DNA of 64,000 bases from Owenia fusiformis (GCA_903813345.2 CAIIXF020000003.1:13590931-13654930), one strand, 5' to 3'; positions 40,101 through 49,730 are shown, numbered from the stretch's first letter. Numbers and translations are program-made. Notes: a model not told the origin generated them from the letters alone.

Positions 40101-43100
40101 TAAAGCAAAATTTCCAAAGTTACATGAAAAACACCTACACGTGCCTCTGTAGAAATTCCAATGATAATATGTAGTTTTAATAGTGTATGCGCACAGTTTG
40201 TAATTTCTGGCTAAAATAGGCGCGCAGTTTGTGGTTTATTTCTTTTTAATCTCCTGATTATCTGTCTTATCTCGAAATATTTTGAATTATACATGATAAA
40301 TGTGTGAGGAATTAAATATAAAACGAGTCTAAAGTATTTGTCAATCATGTTTAAAGTGCTAGATCGATTTACGTATAAATTCCCGTTAAATCAGTGACGA
40401 AAATGCCATTAATCTGCTTATGTTTTCAAACTTAGATTCATTTGCACATAGTTTTTGCTTGTATTTGCAAGATTTGTATATTCGCCACAGAATGAACGCA
40501 TTGAACAAGAAAACAATGCAGGATAAATTACGTTTCAAAATACAGACTCCAACTTAAATGATGTAATGTTGTTAGGCACGCAGTTTGTGATCGAAACAAA
40601 CTGCGCGCCTTAGTAGGCGCGCAGCTTGACATGGGCACCGTGAAATACCTCAAAATTAACGAAAATTCCTGTTTTCCAGATGTGAATATACTACCAAAAT
40701 TTCAAACAATCATATTTATGACTTTGAAAATGAAAACCTTCCCGCCATTTCAAAAGCGGCACCTATCTTGTTTTGCGTAAAACCGTTAACCAATAATTCA
40801 TAAAGTTCGTGCAAAAGAAAGATTTTTGTTTCTCGGTCAATCTGGGTGACATTTTCACTCAGTATACCTTTCCTTTACATACATTGAAATTCATAATTAT
40901 AATGAATAGTTCGTAAAAGAAAAGCTATGGTTGCTAGAGTAACATGAGCCGGAGTTAGGCAGAGCAGTCAAAAGAGGATCTGTTTTGTTTGAATGTTCAC
41001 AATTTTTTTCTTTTTGTTCTTTTTATTTTACTTACTCAAGGGTATATCAAGGATATATTTGGTCATATAGTGTCAATCATGGTCTATACACATTTGCCAT
41101 TTCACTAGCCATGCATGCCTCCCTCAAACAGATGGCAGAATCCATTTGGGAAATTTATAGGGATTGATCCTTGCATGGATGCCATAAGTTCTCCTGAGGT
41201 CGAATGACGAATTCTTGGATGACCTGATCTAGCATTGTCCTTAACATTTTCTCCGCCATCAGTAAACTCATTTGTAAATGCTTTTGGCCATGGCCTCCTC
41301 CCAATACACCTTATGAATGTCTTTAAGTGTTTGCTTTCTTGAATTTTCCAGTAAAACATACGTCCTGATGCTACTGCGTAGGTATTTGTAATTGCAAATT
41401 ATCATCTTTTACTGCGACCGTTTCCACAAAAAGAAAATGGACATTGTCTTTCACATACAGAATCTTATGTCATCAACCATTATAGGTCACTCCGATGGCA
41501 TCAGTGATGTCATGAATCGAATAAATTTCAACTACATGTATGATTTCAAATATGACAATCTACAGGGGTACAATCTTGTCATATGCCATCGGTTGCGGAC
41601 TTAGTGCACGTGAGTCAGTATGTCCAAATATTATTCGACTATTAAGGTCGTAAAATTAGTCCTATTCGCCAGTACGCGCAAGTTGACGTTGGGGAGAGCC
41701 CTTTAAAACGTGAATCATTTTGGAAAATTGTCGCAACTTTTTAACAATCTAATTATTGGAAACGATTTTGCTAATCGACGACGAATTCTTTAGTCCTCGG
41801 AAAACTGAATCGGCCAGCACCGTCCGTTATATATCCAGACAAACAAATTCATCAGTTAAAGAAATTTGATTAATTTGTCATCCGAGGTATTTTTTATTAT
41901 TTCAAACGAAAATATTTACCTTTAGTGCTTTTCCATCTTGGGCAGTTTTTAAGTTGAAACCACGAGCCAAATCTCCATTTTGGAAAAGCGTTACTTTTCT
42001 GTTCCTGAACTTCACCCCTCTTGTTTGACCATAGTATATACGGTTTTCTGCGCAAGAATCAACGACAAGAAGATCGTCTTCTACCTCGGCCGCTACTAAG
42101 CAATTACACGTAGCTGCCTTATTACATTTCGTTGTTTTAATGTAAACCTATAATAATAATACTATCATTACATAGATCCAGGTAAACATTTCAACATTTT
42201 TACTACATGTAGTGGTTTGATTGCCCGGCCTTACCTAAAAATGTATATCCTTCTTGAAACATGTCATACCCATATGATACTTTTAGAACATGAGTGTAAT
42301 TAATGCTGCTATGGAGTGCGATAGCAGTGAATATGCGATACTCATTTGTGAATATCCGATACTCACTATATGCGATACTGTTTAGTGAATACTCGATACT
42401 TCTGAATACTCGAAATGATACTCAAAGGTGCATGTACGATATTCACTTTGATAGACGTGATGAAGTTACTTTTTTTACACGGTTTTGGATATTCACCAGT
42501 GAGTATCGCATATTCATCTCAAAAGATATATTCTAACCCCCCTATCACACCAAACTAGTTCTTACCCGTTCTTGCCAGTCCTACGAAAACGTCGTAAAAC
42601 GGGCTCAATCTGGCTGTGGTCGGGAAATATGTCTGAAATAATTAGCTCCTTCGTTCTTAAACAGTCTTCAATACGTCCATCTCGTTCGCAGTTCGTTCAG
42701 GTCGCACCACGTCGGCGTGCAACGTAGTAGAACGCGTCCCTTAGTCTAGAAGGTCAACATGACCTAATTACAGAACGGTATGGTCGCCATCGAATTTTGA
42801 ATCGATTCAAAGTTCTAAAATCACATTCCCGTCTGAGAACGATCACAAAGTTTGTAAATAGACCTTAGAAAGTTGCAGCTACGTTCATTACGTTCGCCCA
42901 CAGTTTAAAACCAGTTTTGAAGAACGCAGTGGCAACTTGTTTGGTATGATAGCTATATTTTTGCTAACTCGTTTATAAGCAGTGTTAAATACGTTCTTAA
43001 TCAGTTTAAACCCGTTTGCAATTAGTTCTACCTCGTTCTCAACACGTCCTCAGACAGTTCAACTCGTTGTTAAAACGTCCCTAGTAGGATTGAAGTACGA

Positions 43101-46100
43101 CGGTTCCGTTCGTAGTACGTCCAGCTCGTCGTTAGTACGTTGTCACTCGTTCTAATTGTAGAACGTGACGACCACGAGAACATTTTGAGCATTGTCTAAG
43201 TTCTAGAGGATCTACCCGTCCGAGTACGTTCGATGACGTTTGTAAATAGATCCCAAACGGTTCTTAGTAGGTCCAGTCCGTTCGTACACAGTTGAAGCCC
43301 GTTTTCGAGAACGTAGTGAGAACTAGTTTGGTGTGATAGTAGGGTTAATGGAAAATTATGCTGGATTACCAATAGAGTAAGCGCACCAATCATTATTCTG
43401 GCGTTAAAATTTATTTCATGCAATGAATGAGTGATCGATATTTCTTAACTTATCAGAAATGTATTCAATTCCTTAATTGAGTGTCATGATATTTTCAAGA
43501 ACACATAATTCCTTCCATACATCGTCCGAATTTTCAGTTTCTCATAAATATAAAATTTGCATTTCTACCTTGTAGTCTAACTCTGTATTCCTATACAGAA
43601 GATACACGCCCTGTGTATGATGTTCGTAATATCTGGAAGAGAGATACATATTCACTCTAATTTTTTCAATTTTATTACTTAATGAATGTAAAAATATTTT
43701 CTTACATAAAGTAATGCTCAAGGTAATTTTTAGTTAATATATGACTTGGAATTAGTCAGAGAATCTATTGTGGTATCTCATCAATGGTATAATCATTAGT
43801 GAAAAGAGTGATTCACATCCAGAAACAATAACTAAGTAATTACTAGTAATATAATTACATTTACATTAAATTACATGTTTAAACTAGTTGTCAAATAATA
43901 CATTTTTAGAATGAAGTAATTACAAGTAATCCGTCCCCTATTTTTTTTCATTTTCTTCTCGTATTTGATTTACCGAATTACAAGTAATTAACACTCTACA
44001 TTTTGTTTAAAATTACTTTTTACTTAGTTTTCCTAGAATTTATTCATATAAATTCATCAAGTAATCTACACCCTTAATTTTGCGTACTATTACTTGATTT
44101 TTTATACGTATCTTATATACATTGCGTTACATTATGCCTTACCCTGCGTGCAGAGTCTAGTTATAAACTACGAAGCTCACCTTTAAGAAGTGAAGTCGAA
44201 CAAATGCAAAGGGTAATGATTATTCCTGTTATAAGTATTTGGATATACACCAGAATATCTCAATTGATGCAAACTAGTCTGTTCTAGCACATTTTATCGC
44301 CGAGATATTGCCAGTCTACTAACCTGGATGAGGGGGTCAACAATAAAAATTGATATCTGCCACTGATAGGGCTTGTTTTCCGTTAAAAAGTAGGCGTCGC
44401 CCGCAGTGTAAACCAATGGGACGGAAAGAATGTGATCTGAGAACATTCTTGAAAATGTAGCACCCTAATGCACTTTCATTTTTGAATAATAATAGGTTAA
44501 GCGACATGCTTAGGTGTAGAATTGTGGTGCTCTAGAGATTACTTTTCCTTTACTAGTTATTAATTGCCCATCAATCTTTTTCACCTTTGATCAAATGTTG
44601 TCATATGTGGATCGTTGTTACTTTTACAGTTAGTTGCGCCTTTAAAATGACCATTTGGGTGATCAATCTGGAGCTGTAAATGAATCATATTGATTTTACT
44701 AAATACAGGGTGGTCAAATAAAACGACAACCCTGCCCTATTTTTCTCATTTCTTTGTCATTTTAGAGAGGGGCTCCCTGATATTTTGCACATGTGTAAAT
44801 CATTCAATTTTCTACCAGCCAACAATATTTCATGACCATCAGATTGATGGTTACAATATTACAGCACTTTAAACATCATGCTCATTGCGATGTGGGCAAA
44901 CCTCAACCCGTTGTCCAAAATGTTCATACCTGAGCTGACTTCTACCTGTGGGATATGACAAAGATAAAGTGTACACAAATTACCTCAGGACAATTACAAA
45001 CCTCAAAAAGGAGATCATAATTGTCATTCAGGCCATACTTTCTAAGACAACTTGTGCAGGTTTGCCTATAAGCGCGATGATGGCCACACCTGGGGTATGT
45101 TGTTTAAAGTGCTGTAACATTGTGACTATCAGTCTGATCGTTATACAATATGGTAGGCTGATAGGAAATGTGTAAGTGTGTAAAATATCAGGGAGTAATT
45201 CCCTCAAATGACAAAGATATGAGGAAAATACAGCGTTGCCGTTTTTTTACCACCCTGTATATGGAAGTAGCAAGACTATCTTCCTTTTAACAACCTCGCT
45301 GCTTGTGCATCTTATGTATACAGTTCATTATATCACTTATTATGTAGAAACGACATATAATGTATATCGAAAAGCATACCTAATGTTATAATTCACCCTA
45401 AGCCTAATCTCCCTAATGATTCACTAACTTATTAATTAATGTTTTCAACTTACGGGTATTTCTATTATTTTATAATTGTGCCATATATCTGGGTCTCCAA
45501 TCTCTCCTGTAAAAATTCTTAAGTAATACAAACTTTCATAGCTGTGTAGAGATGATGCTTTGACGTCAATGTCTATCTCTTTTTTTATTGATCTCGGACC
45601 TCCAGGGGAGATTGTGACGTTGCAACGCGTAGACGCTAATTCATCAATAGCACTACAACCCAATGCTGGGTTTTTCTGTTGATGATATCCCATGAAGACT
45701 AAAACTTTGCAGAATGGGTAATAGTTGCAGACAATTGGGAGTGTGATATGAAAAGTCAACTTCAGTTTTGAGGTTTTTCCGGCTGTCAGTGGAGAGTAGT
45801 TTTCTATCTAGAACATAATAATTTTAATGCTACTTTCGCCCAAATTGCGTTTAGGACTTACATAAAATACAGGGAAGAGCATAATGCAGATTATGTTTTA
45901 TTTGCACATCATAAGTTCAACACGCTACACACAATTATGCAAGTTGCTGGGCCTAAAACAGCTGGCATGGGCAGAAACATGACAAAATTTTAACCTGTAG
46001 TAAAGCCGGCCAAACCAATGGTTCCTTACTATAAACACAAACGTTTTTCGTATCATCTGTAAAATGAAGCCTTCTTATTGGTCAGTTCTTATGATGTATC

Positions 46101-48849
46101 AATCTTTATCCTATGCCAAGTAGTGTTTTAGGGAGATAAGTTGGTAAGATATATCCCGTATCCTGATGTTGAGGTTTCCATATCCAGAACCTCCATATCT
46201 CCCGCTAATTTCCATAACTTTTTTCAAATTTTTTTTCAACATTTTTTTTCAGAATTTTTTTTTCAAATTTTTTTTCACATTTTTTTTCACATTCATCAAA
46301 TTCACATTTTACAATTTTTTTCACGTTTTTTTTCATTTTTTTCACATTTCTGTTTTTCAAATCTCGCAAACTTTAAGACCAAGAAAACGCGTACCTTAAG
46401 TATGTTTTGGAATTTTGGATCTTTAAAAGGTATGATGTACCTAGAACCTCAGTAGTATGAAATACATCTGTTATGTACGGTCGGTTTTGGATACATTTAT
46501 CCTTTTGTTACATTGTTAAACAACACTTTTGTATTTCAAAGGTTATGAATGTATTTAAAATTTAAAAGCAGAAATGCAATAAAATGACTTTGCATATGAA
46601 TGATTTGTTTATTTTTACACCTTGTACTATTGAAATGGCCATATGCCCCTGAAAACTCTACTTGGTATAGGATAAAGCAGTTATGTACGGTCGGTTTGGA
46701 TATTGGGTTCATCCCTCGTGAGATATGCACATGTACCTTCGATCCCTACTGTCCCTCAGGTAGATATGCATATCTCCCTCTGGATAAACCCCATATCCAA
46801 AACCTCCCAGTACATAACCCTTATGTATTGCTACTGAGATTGTCCCCATTGATCATCTCCGTCGCAATACAGAAAATATTGGCACGGAGGGAACAATCTC
46901 AGTAGCAATACAGAGGATCACACGATAAAAACGATTTGAAGTGCAATACATGATATAGTCTTTCTCGATATTCTGTATTGGCACTCGACTTCGTCTCGTT
47001 CGAATGCGGAATTTCTCGAGCAGAATATATCCTGTATTGCACTTCAAATCATTCAATAACTTAGTATTAGCTAATTTAATTTATGCCTTGCAACAATATC
47101 AAACATATTTTTTTCTTTTAAAATATATATAACAAAGCTGCACTAGTCTCTAGATTTTGAAAATTTGTTAAGGTATTGTATAACGTATATCATGACCAAC
47201 AAAAATTCTAAAAAGCAGGCTCAATGTCCTGTTTAAGAGTATTGAATTTTCTCCGAAGAACTCAAGTTGATAGAATCTCAACAAGTACATATGCATGTGG
47301 GATAGTATTGCTAGAATCCATTTTTAATAGTTAGAATATTGATTCACAGGACATTAACGCTTGAACTAGGGCCTTTTTAATTTTTTGGGTAAGTACTACT
47401 AGTACACCAAACACATTTTTGTCGCTTACTTCGATGTATGGTAGAAAAATATCCAACAAGAGCTTGCTCATGAACTTTTGCAGTGAAAGTAAAAGTCATT
47501 TTTTTGTTTTGAGAATTCCCAGTTTCACTGCTTCAGAAGAGTTTTAAACATTTTGATTACAAACTAGTTTCACTATATTTGGTTTGTCTGTTCTCCAATG
47601 ATATTGTAACTGTGTGTTGAAGATGTTTTAAATATGGATGTTTTAAGTGTGGTTTTATCCTTTTGAATGCCATTGACGACCCATATTATACTTTCCACAC
47701 ATAGTCAAGTATCATATCGTCTGTTGATTTAGTCTAAACAAGTTTGCCAAGCCACCGAAATAATGCTTTCATGGATTTCTAGCTATTCTTCACATAACAG
47801 CATTGCTACTTTTTTGCTTGGATTGAGCTTGCGCTCTTTCGGATGGTCATATTCATCCAATATCTCACCGGGTGAGAACCAACGGCATACCTTTTGTTGG
47901 ACAGCATTGCTAAATGGTTTATATAGATTTAAAATGTGGCCTTTAGATTGTTACCCTATAACATTCACAGCTTGATTCAGTTTGGCCTTTACTTATAATG
48001 CCGCTTAATAGCATTTTAGGATCGGCGAGAATATTTCTATGTTTTGTGATTCAATTAGCTATAAAGTGTCACAAAATCTAGCTTAATTTAGGTCAAATGT
48101 GTAAATATGTAGCATTTAAAGAACAAATGGCAAATTGCGGTGACGACATATTTCCCCAAACGAAAAAAAAATTGAGTGTCACAAATTGTTTTAAGTAATG
48201 CAACATTTCATGAGCAAACTTTTGTTGGTTATTTTTCTACAGCACATCAAAGTTTGGGGTACAGAATCATTACAGAACTTTGTTCGAATAAATTGAAATG
48301 GAAAACTTTTCAGTTAAGTATTTCATATTTTTCCACATTTTAATTTTAATAGCTTTATACATATTCAATAAAAATCTTTCTTTAAAATTGTTTACCGATT
48401 TGAGTATACCGTATGCACCAAAATTGTTATTATTGTGTTATTATAGTTACCCTATTGTATAGATGTGCATTTTAAGTAATATATTTCACTCGTGTGAAGC
48501 AGTACAAATTGATCAAGAGGCTCAAATCTCTTAGTGAGATTGCAAGGTGATTCGGGCAAACTTCAATAAATGACCACATGTATAAATGTACATTCGATTT
48601 AATCGAATGAAATCAAATGTTGCTGAAACATCTGTTCAATGATTCAGATGCATGAAATTGACCATGATAGTAAAATATGAATGCCATATAGGTATACTGC
48701 ATATAAAATACAGGAAACTGTAACATGTTTACCTCTACATTTATCCCGACAAAGATGTGGTCACTTTCCACCCAATCAGAATAAGAAGCATTCTTTAAAA
48801 TAGGATTCGTATTTCGGTCTTTATATGACTCCCTAACCCGACACACGAG
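28077..48849 (-). CDS. VWDE-like VWD/EGF transmembrane protein (14 exons, 5' incomplete)
   Basis: Fourteen exons on the minus strand, all with GT/AG borders, join without a phase conflict into 961 codons including TAA. Numbering from the first visible residue: a Cys-containing N-terminal region (1-157), a VWD domain (about 172-335, NNDPHMTTFD to GLCGEYDQNSEN), a WR-linker and Cys region (346-476), an EGF-like module (526-552, C..NC..HGNC.NG.CECD), a GLCDVRLRPCRAT block typical of VWDE proteins, an EVSNDG block (about 660), five cysteine-rich repeats of about 38 residues (700-884), a transmembrane helix (about 898-921) and a 40-residue tail. VWDE proteins are extracellular and of poorly known role. 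The family is known for many C-terminal EGFs; here a single EGF, a Cys-repeat array and a membrane anchor are seen. The 5' exons (signal peptide, start) were not found. Introns carry many transposons but no break in the frame. Confidence 0.85.
28336..28506 (-). CDS. VWDE-like gene, exon m (transmembrane)
   Basis: 171 bases. Starts CHKLPNQGLAPH, then a helix VIGIIIGVGVLLFIAVIIVI, then the stop-transfer KFKKQSK. This predicts a type I protein with the cysteine repeats outside. It ends with one base of the next codon. Confidence 0.9.
28914..29481 (-). CDS. VWDE-like gene, exon l (five Cys-rich repeats)
   Basis: A 568-base exon encoding five tandem units of about 37-38 residues: CLIDGRCY, CMVGTQCF, CLVGNDCF-like starts each followed by C-x2-C. 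Units 1, 3 and 5 carry N-x-W/R-W after C-x2-C; units 2 and 4 carry CKP...LTLD. The array is therefore a 76-residue two-unit repeat. Many N-x-S/T sites suggest glycosylation. GTCAATGCAG at the start must use the first AG to keep phase with exon k. Confidence 0.9.
29660..29793 (-). CDS. VWDE-like gene, exon k
   Basis: 134 bases reading IPAIGFRVEVSNDGNVKSDS and then YDALCLNCTGFG...C. The FxVEVSNDG motif followed by YDxxCxxC is characteristic of VWDE-type proteins just before their C-terminal repeats. Confidence 0.88.
30207..30351 (-). CDS. VWDE-like gene, exon j
   Basis: 145 bases from phase 0: IRQNGTTDLNDEILVTKAQF ... ETPITP plus one base. One Cys. No separate domain assignment; it bridges the EGF block and the EVSNDG block. 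Confidence 0.8.
30643..31020 (-). CDS. VWDE-like gene, exon i (EGF module)
   Basis: 126 codons starting LTDGTEWLEDTLESL. The first of two adjacent AGs must be used, because only that keeps phase 0. It encodes the EGF-like CPRNCSDHGNCVNGTCECD...C followed by PPTLLFVPERGLCDVRLRPC, a block that directly follows the EGF in VWDE family members. Confidence 0.9.
31106..31255 (-). CDS. VWDE-like gene, exon h
   Basis: 50 codons, phase 0 at both ends: WPTASGWTEENALEFC ... ESYIRGCVLDIM. The W-PT-SG-TEE-A--FC pattern recurs in VWDE proteins after the VWD domain. Only this frame is open. Confidence 0.85.
32917..33157 (-). CDS. VWDE-like gene, exon g
   Basis: 241 bases, continuing WR-ITDTRFLNNG and then QYCVCTSKGKLSCADAC, an acidic stretch, and HSSGK at the donor. 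Carries five cysteines. The acceptor CTTTCAG fixes the frame. Confidence 0.85.
33279..34110. repeat. GTGGGTC-type degenerate minisatellite
   Basis: Opens with a G run, GTACTCCCATAAATCGGC and GACGTGCCGCT. Units of about 30-35 bases with a G-T-GGGTC core, T-rich half and AAAAxCCCxxA half follow, first at 33340-33455 and again at 33930-34080, ending near GCGGCACCCCCCTGTA. The middle is unrelated AT-rich DNA. It lies in the intron between exons f and g. Confidence 0.7.
34707..34735. repeat. Perfect 13-bp-stem hairpin
   Basis: AGCGGGCAGATAT-ACT-ATATCTGCCCGCT. A third partial copy, AGCTATATCTACCCGCT, lies just downstream (about 34752). Intronic to the VWDE-like gene. Confidence 0.85.
35454..35509. 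repeat. 19-bp-stem hairpin
   Basis: AGAGATCCGTACTCGCGAA pairs with TTCGCGAGCACGGATCTCT across an 18-base loop, with one mismatch. Confidence 0.85.
37725..37875. repeat. Copy of the 55.8-kb MITE interior
   Basis: TTTGTATATTTCAGAT ... TTTCAGCCATGTTAAT ... ATAACATGGCAGAGAAACAT is about 80 percent like the reverse complement of 55860-55990. The terminal inverted repeats of that element are not seen here. Confidence 0.75.
38219..38409 (-). CDS. VWDE-like gene, exon f (VWD end)
   Basis: 191 bases. Reads ITLPSGTVVSVSDGRLFNVL ... RTEGLCGEYDQNSENEP, the diagnostic GLCGxY(D/N) end of VWD domains. The final two bases pair with the first base of exon g to give Arg in a conserved W-R. Confidence 0.9.
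38456..38868. mobile_element. Foldback/TIR element in exon e-f intron
   Basis: About 105-bp imperfect inverted arms: GTACCGAATTAAG...AACGCG...GAGCAAACT..TGTTTCAGAAAGAT at left, complement at right. Inner sequences around 38660-38780 (TGTAGTATACTGTATAACGC) also pair. No coding capacity. Confidence 0.8.
39400..40642. mobile_element. TIR element with iterated CAAACTGCGCGCC boxes
   Basis: Outer ends CACGATGCCCATGTCAAG and CTTGACATGGGCACCGTG are inverted repeats, and similarity continues for about 65 bases. Around ten copies of CAAACTGCGCGCC or its reverse lie inside (near 39430, 39453, 39824, 39857, 39877, 40192, 40222, 40577, 40598, 40616), mostly one orientation in the left half and the other in the right half. 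No transposase is readable. Possibly a non-autonomous element whose boxes bind a transposase. Confidence 0.7.
41105..41359 (-). pseudogene. Mariner transposase N-terminal remnant
   Basis: The minus frame reads FYWKIQESKHLKTF then FTDGGENVKDNARSGHPRIR. This matches the layout of mariner N-terminal HTH domains (F/CxxKLGKSxxETxE...RFKxGRExVEDDxRSGRPS). No catalytic core or TIRs are recognisable. Intronic. Confidence 0.6.
41920..42147 (-). CDS. VWDE-like gene, exon e (VWD middle)
   Basis: 76 codons, phase 0 at both ends. Contains ATCNCLVAAEVEDDLLVVDS, where CNC and the following Cys match conserved VWD cysteines, and ends AQDGKALK, running into ITLPSG of the next exon. Confidence 0.9.
42318..42530. 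repeat. GATACTC/GAATAT interspersed short repeats
   Basis: GAATATGCGATACTCA, GAATATCCGATACTCA, ATATGCGATACT and GAATACTCGATACT follow each other, and TGAGTATCGCATATTC closes the segment in inverted orientation at about 42500. A local palindromic/tandem cluster next to the following transposon. Confidence 0.7.
42538..43344. mobile_element. CpG-rich TIR element, CCCTATCACACCAAAC family, full copy
   Basis: Ends CCCCTATCACACCAAACTAG and CTAGTTTGGTGTGATAGTAGGG. The interior is rich in ACGTTC/GAACG/ACGTCC words, giving high CpG density compared with the AT-rich surroundings. A related copy in the opposite orientation begins at 63481. Lies in the intron between exons d and e. Confidence 0.85.
43569..43632 (-). 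CDS. VWDE-like gene, exon d
   Basis: A 64-base micro-exon between CTTCCAG and GTAGAA encoding YYEHHTQGVYLLYRNTELDY. The GVYLLYRNTE stretch is the usual second strand of the VWD fold in VWDE proteins. Confidence 0.85.
44140..44215. mobile_element. Internally deleted copy of the 25.2-kb element
   Basis: TACCCTGCGTGCAGAGTCTA at the left and TTTAAGAAGTGAAGTCGAAC...CAAAGGGTA at the right match the two ends of 25219-25589, with about 300 internal bases missing. I see no target duplication. Confidence 0.8.
44585..44667 (-). CDS. VWDE-like gene, exon c (VWD start)
   Basis: An 83-base exon too short to stand out by length. It was found because exons b and d have incompatible phases without it. It encodes GATNCKSNNDPHMTTFDQ, the opening of a VWD domain (xDPHxxTFD). 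The second half of the last codon comes from exon d. A mariner-like element begins only 37 bases upstream of its acceptor. Confidence 0.85.
44704..45259 (+). mobile_element. Mariner-like element in exon b-c intron
   Basis: TACAGGGTGGTCAAATAAAA and its complement at 45238-45259 form TIRs that extend about 90 bases inward (CCCTGATATTTTGCACA), with TA at both edges. A degenerate transposase C-terminus lies inside. Confidence 0.85.
44938..45040 (+). pseudogene. Mariner transposase C-terminal remnant, frameshifted
   Basis: DFYLWD in one frame is followed after a shift by GYDKDKVYTNYLRTITNLKK, equivalent to the DFFLWGYLKDKVY block of mariner transposases. A stop and shifts show it is dead. Confidence 0.7.
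45454..45807 (-). CDS. VWDE-like gene, exon b
   Basis: 118 codons, phase 0 at both ends, donor GTAAGT. Contains LTFHITLPIVCNYYPFC, with cysteines spaced as expected for the pre-VWD module, and ends ...NYKIIEIP. Continuous with exon c. Confidence 0.85.
46131..46830 (-). repeat. Repeat family B, copy 2 (reverse orientation)
   Basis: Contains a T-rich run (46210-46350), then AAGACCAAGAAAACGCG, CCTAGAACCTCAGTAG, GTTATGTACGGTCGGTTTTG twice, and AACCTCCCAGTACATAACCC at the end. These modules match family B copy 1 at 26711-27275 in reverse. The GTACGGTCGG module is duplicated (46474 and 46683). Confidence 0.78.
46825..46911. repeat. Hairpin with 19-bp perfect stem
   Basis: GTATTGCTACTGAGATTGT and ACAATCTCAGTAGCAATAC flank about 49 bases that themselves pair partly (CTCCGTCGCAATACAG with GGCACGGAGG). 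Confidence 0.85.
46933..47050. repeat. Second hairpin, 17-bp stem
   Basis: GATTTGAAGTGCAATAC and GTATTGCACTTCAAATC are perfect complements 84 bases apart. It shares the CAATAC inner end with the neighbouring hairpin, suggesting related foldback units. Confidence 0.85.
48733..48849 (-). CDS. VWDE-like gene, exon a (first visible)
   Basis: Acceptor CTTTCAG and donor GTAAAC enclose 39 codons in phase 0: LVCRVRESYKDRN... ending VESDHIFVGINVE. The C-R-V-R and ESDHIFVGI blocks resemble the region before VWD in VWDE proteins. A preceding exon must end at a codon boundary and was not located. Confidence 0.8.
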
Positions 48850-49050
48850 CTGAAAGGTAAAAGATCGAATTTAGAGCTTACCAATGGTTAACTTATTTAA
48901 AGAGGTCTACCCAATTTTGTTCCTCATCTTCTACATGCCTGCCCGTCTGCCTAACTGTTCTTCCTAGACCATCCAACCTTGGGCCATCTTTGTCAACATA
49001 AAAATGGGTTAATGGGTATTCTACAAAGGTCAGAGGGCAAAGTCATTATA

Positions 49051-49063
49051 GGGTCAAAGGTCA
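49051..49063. promoter_or_regulatory. DR1-type nuclear-receptor-like motif
   Basis: GGGTCAAAGGTCA is two AGGTCA-like half-sites with one-base spacing. AGGTCA words are common in nearby degenerate repeats, so chance or repeat origin is likely. Confidence 0.2.
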
Positions 49064-49469
49064 ATATAAAAAAGGTCAAATACCTAGATACCTAGAAAAA
49101 ATATTTTAATATAGAAAATTGAATTGTCTAACTTGTTTGTACCCTAAGTGTTTAGTTTACTTGATGAATACTATTAAAAGTTACAGAGCTTCAAAGTCAT
49201 TTTTGAAAATCAATTTTCGCCTCCTGTGTTATTTCGATGGGAGAGGTTTTTTGAAAAACAATTTTGACTTTAAAGACCTATAACTTTTGAACCTGAAGAA
49301 ACGTATCAATCTTTTGTTAAATAACGGTAGCAAATTCAACTGCCTACCTAAGTTGTATTTTTGCAAGGACTCGGATGGATGGATATCCTGTCATATGACT
49401 TGCGGCAAACCTACCATTTCCCATTGGTTAACATGGGAATGTCGATTTTCAAAAATTCACCAATTTAAT

Positions 49470-49661
49470 CATCAATTTTCGACCTATTGTAATGGAAGAA
49501 AAAATTGGGAAAATTTGGAGGTATTGGGAATAAGGTCAAGTTAAGTTTCCATAAATAGTTTAAGTATTTTCACCGCAAGTTAAGTAAATAAAAAAGTAAA
49601 GCGGCTTTAAGCGGGGGGGGGGGGGGGGAGCTAAGGTTGCCAAACTTATGGAAGGGAGTGT
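49470..49661. mobile_element. ACACTCCC TIR element, copy 3 (one end)
   Basis: CATCAATTTTCGACCTATTG through GGAGGTATTGGGAATAA to GGTTGCCAAACTTATGG...GGGAGTGT matches the reverse complement of 18003-18245. A G16 run (49613-49628) replaces part of the arm. The other terminus was not found, so the copy looks truncated. Confidence 0.75.
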
Positions 49662-49730
49662 AATCTGAAATCAAATTCAACTTTATTTGCCAAGGTCATT
49701 CCAGTTTAAAATGTCAATGTCTAGCTATTT

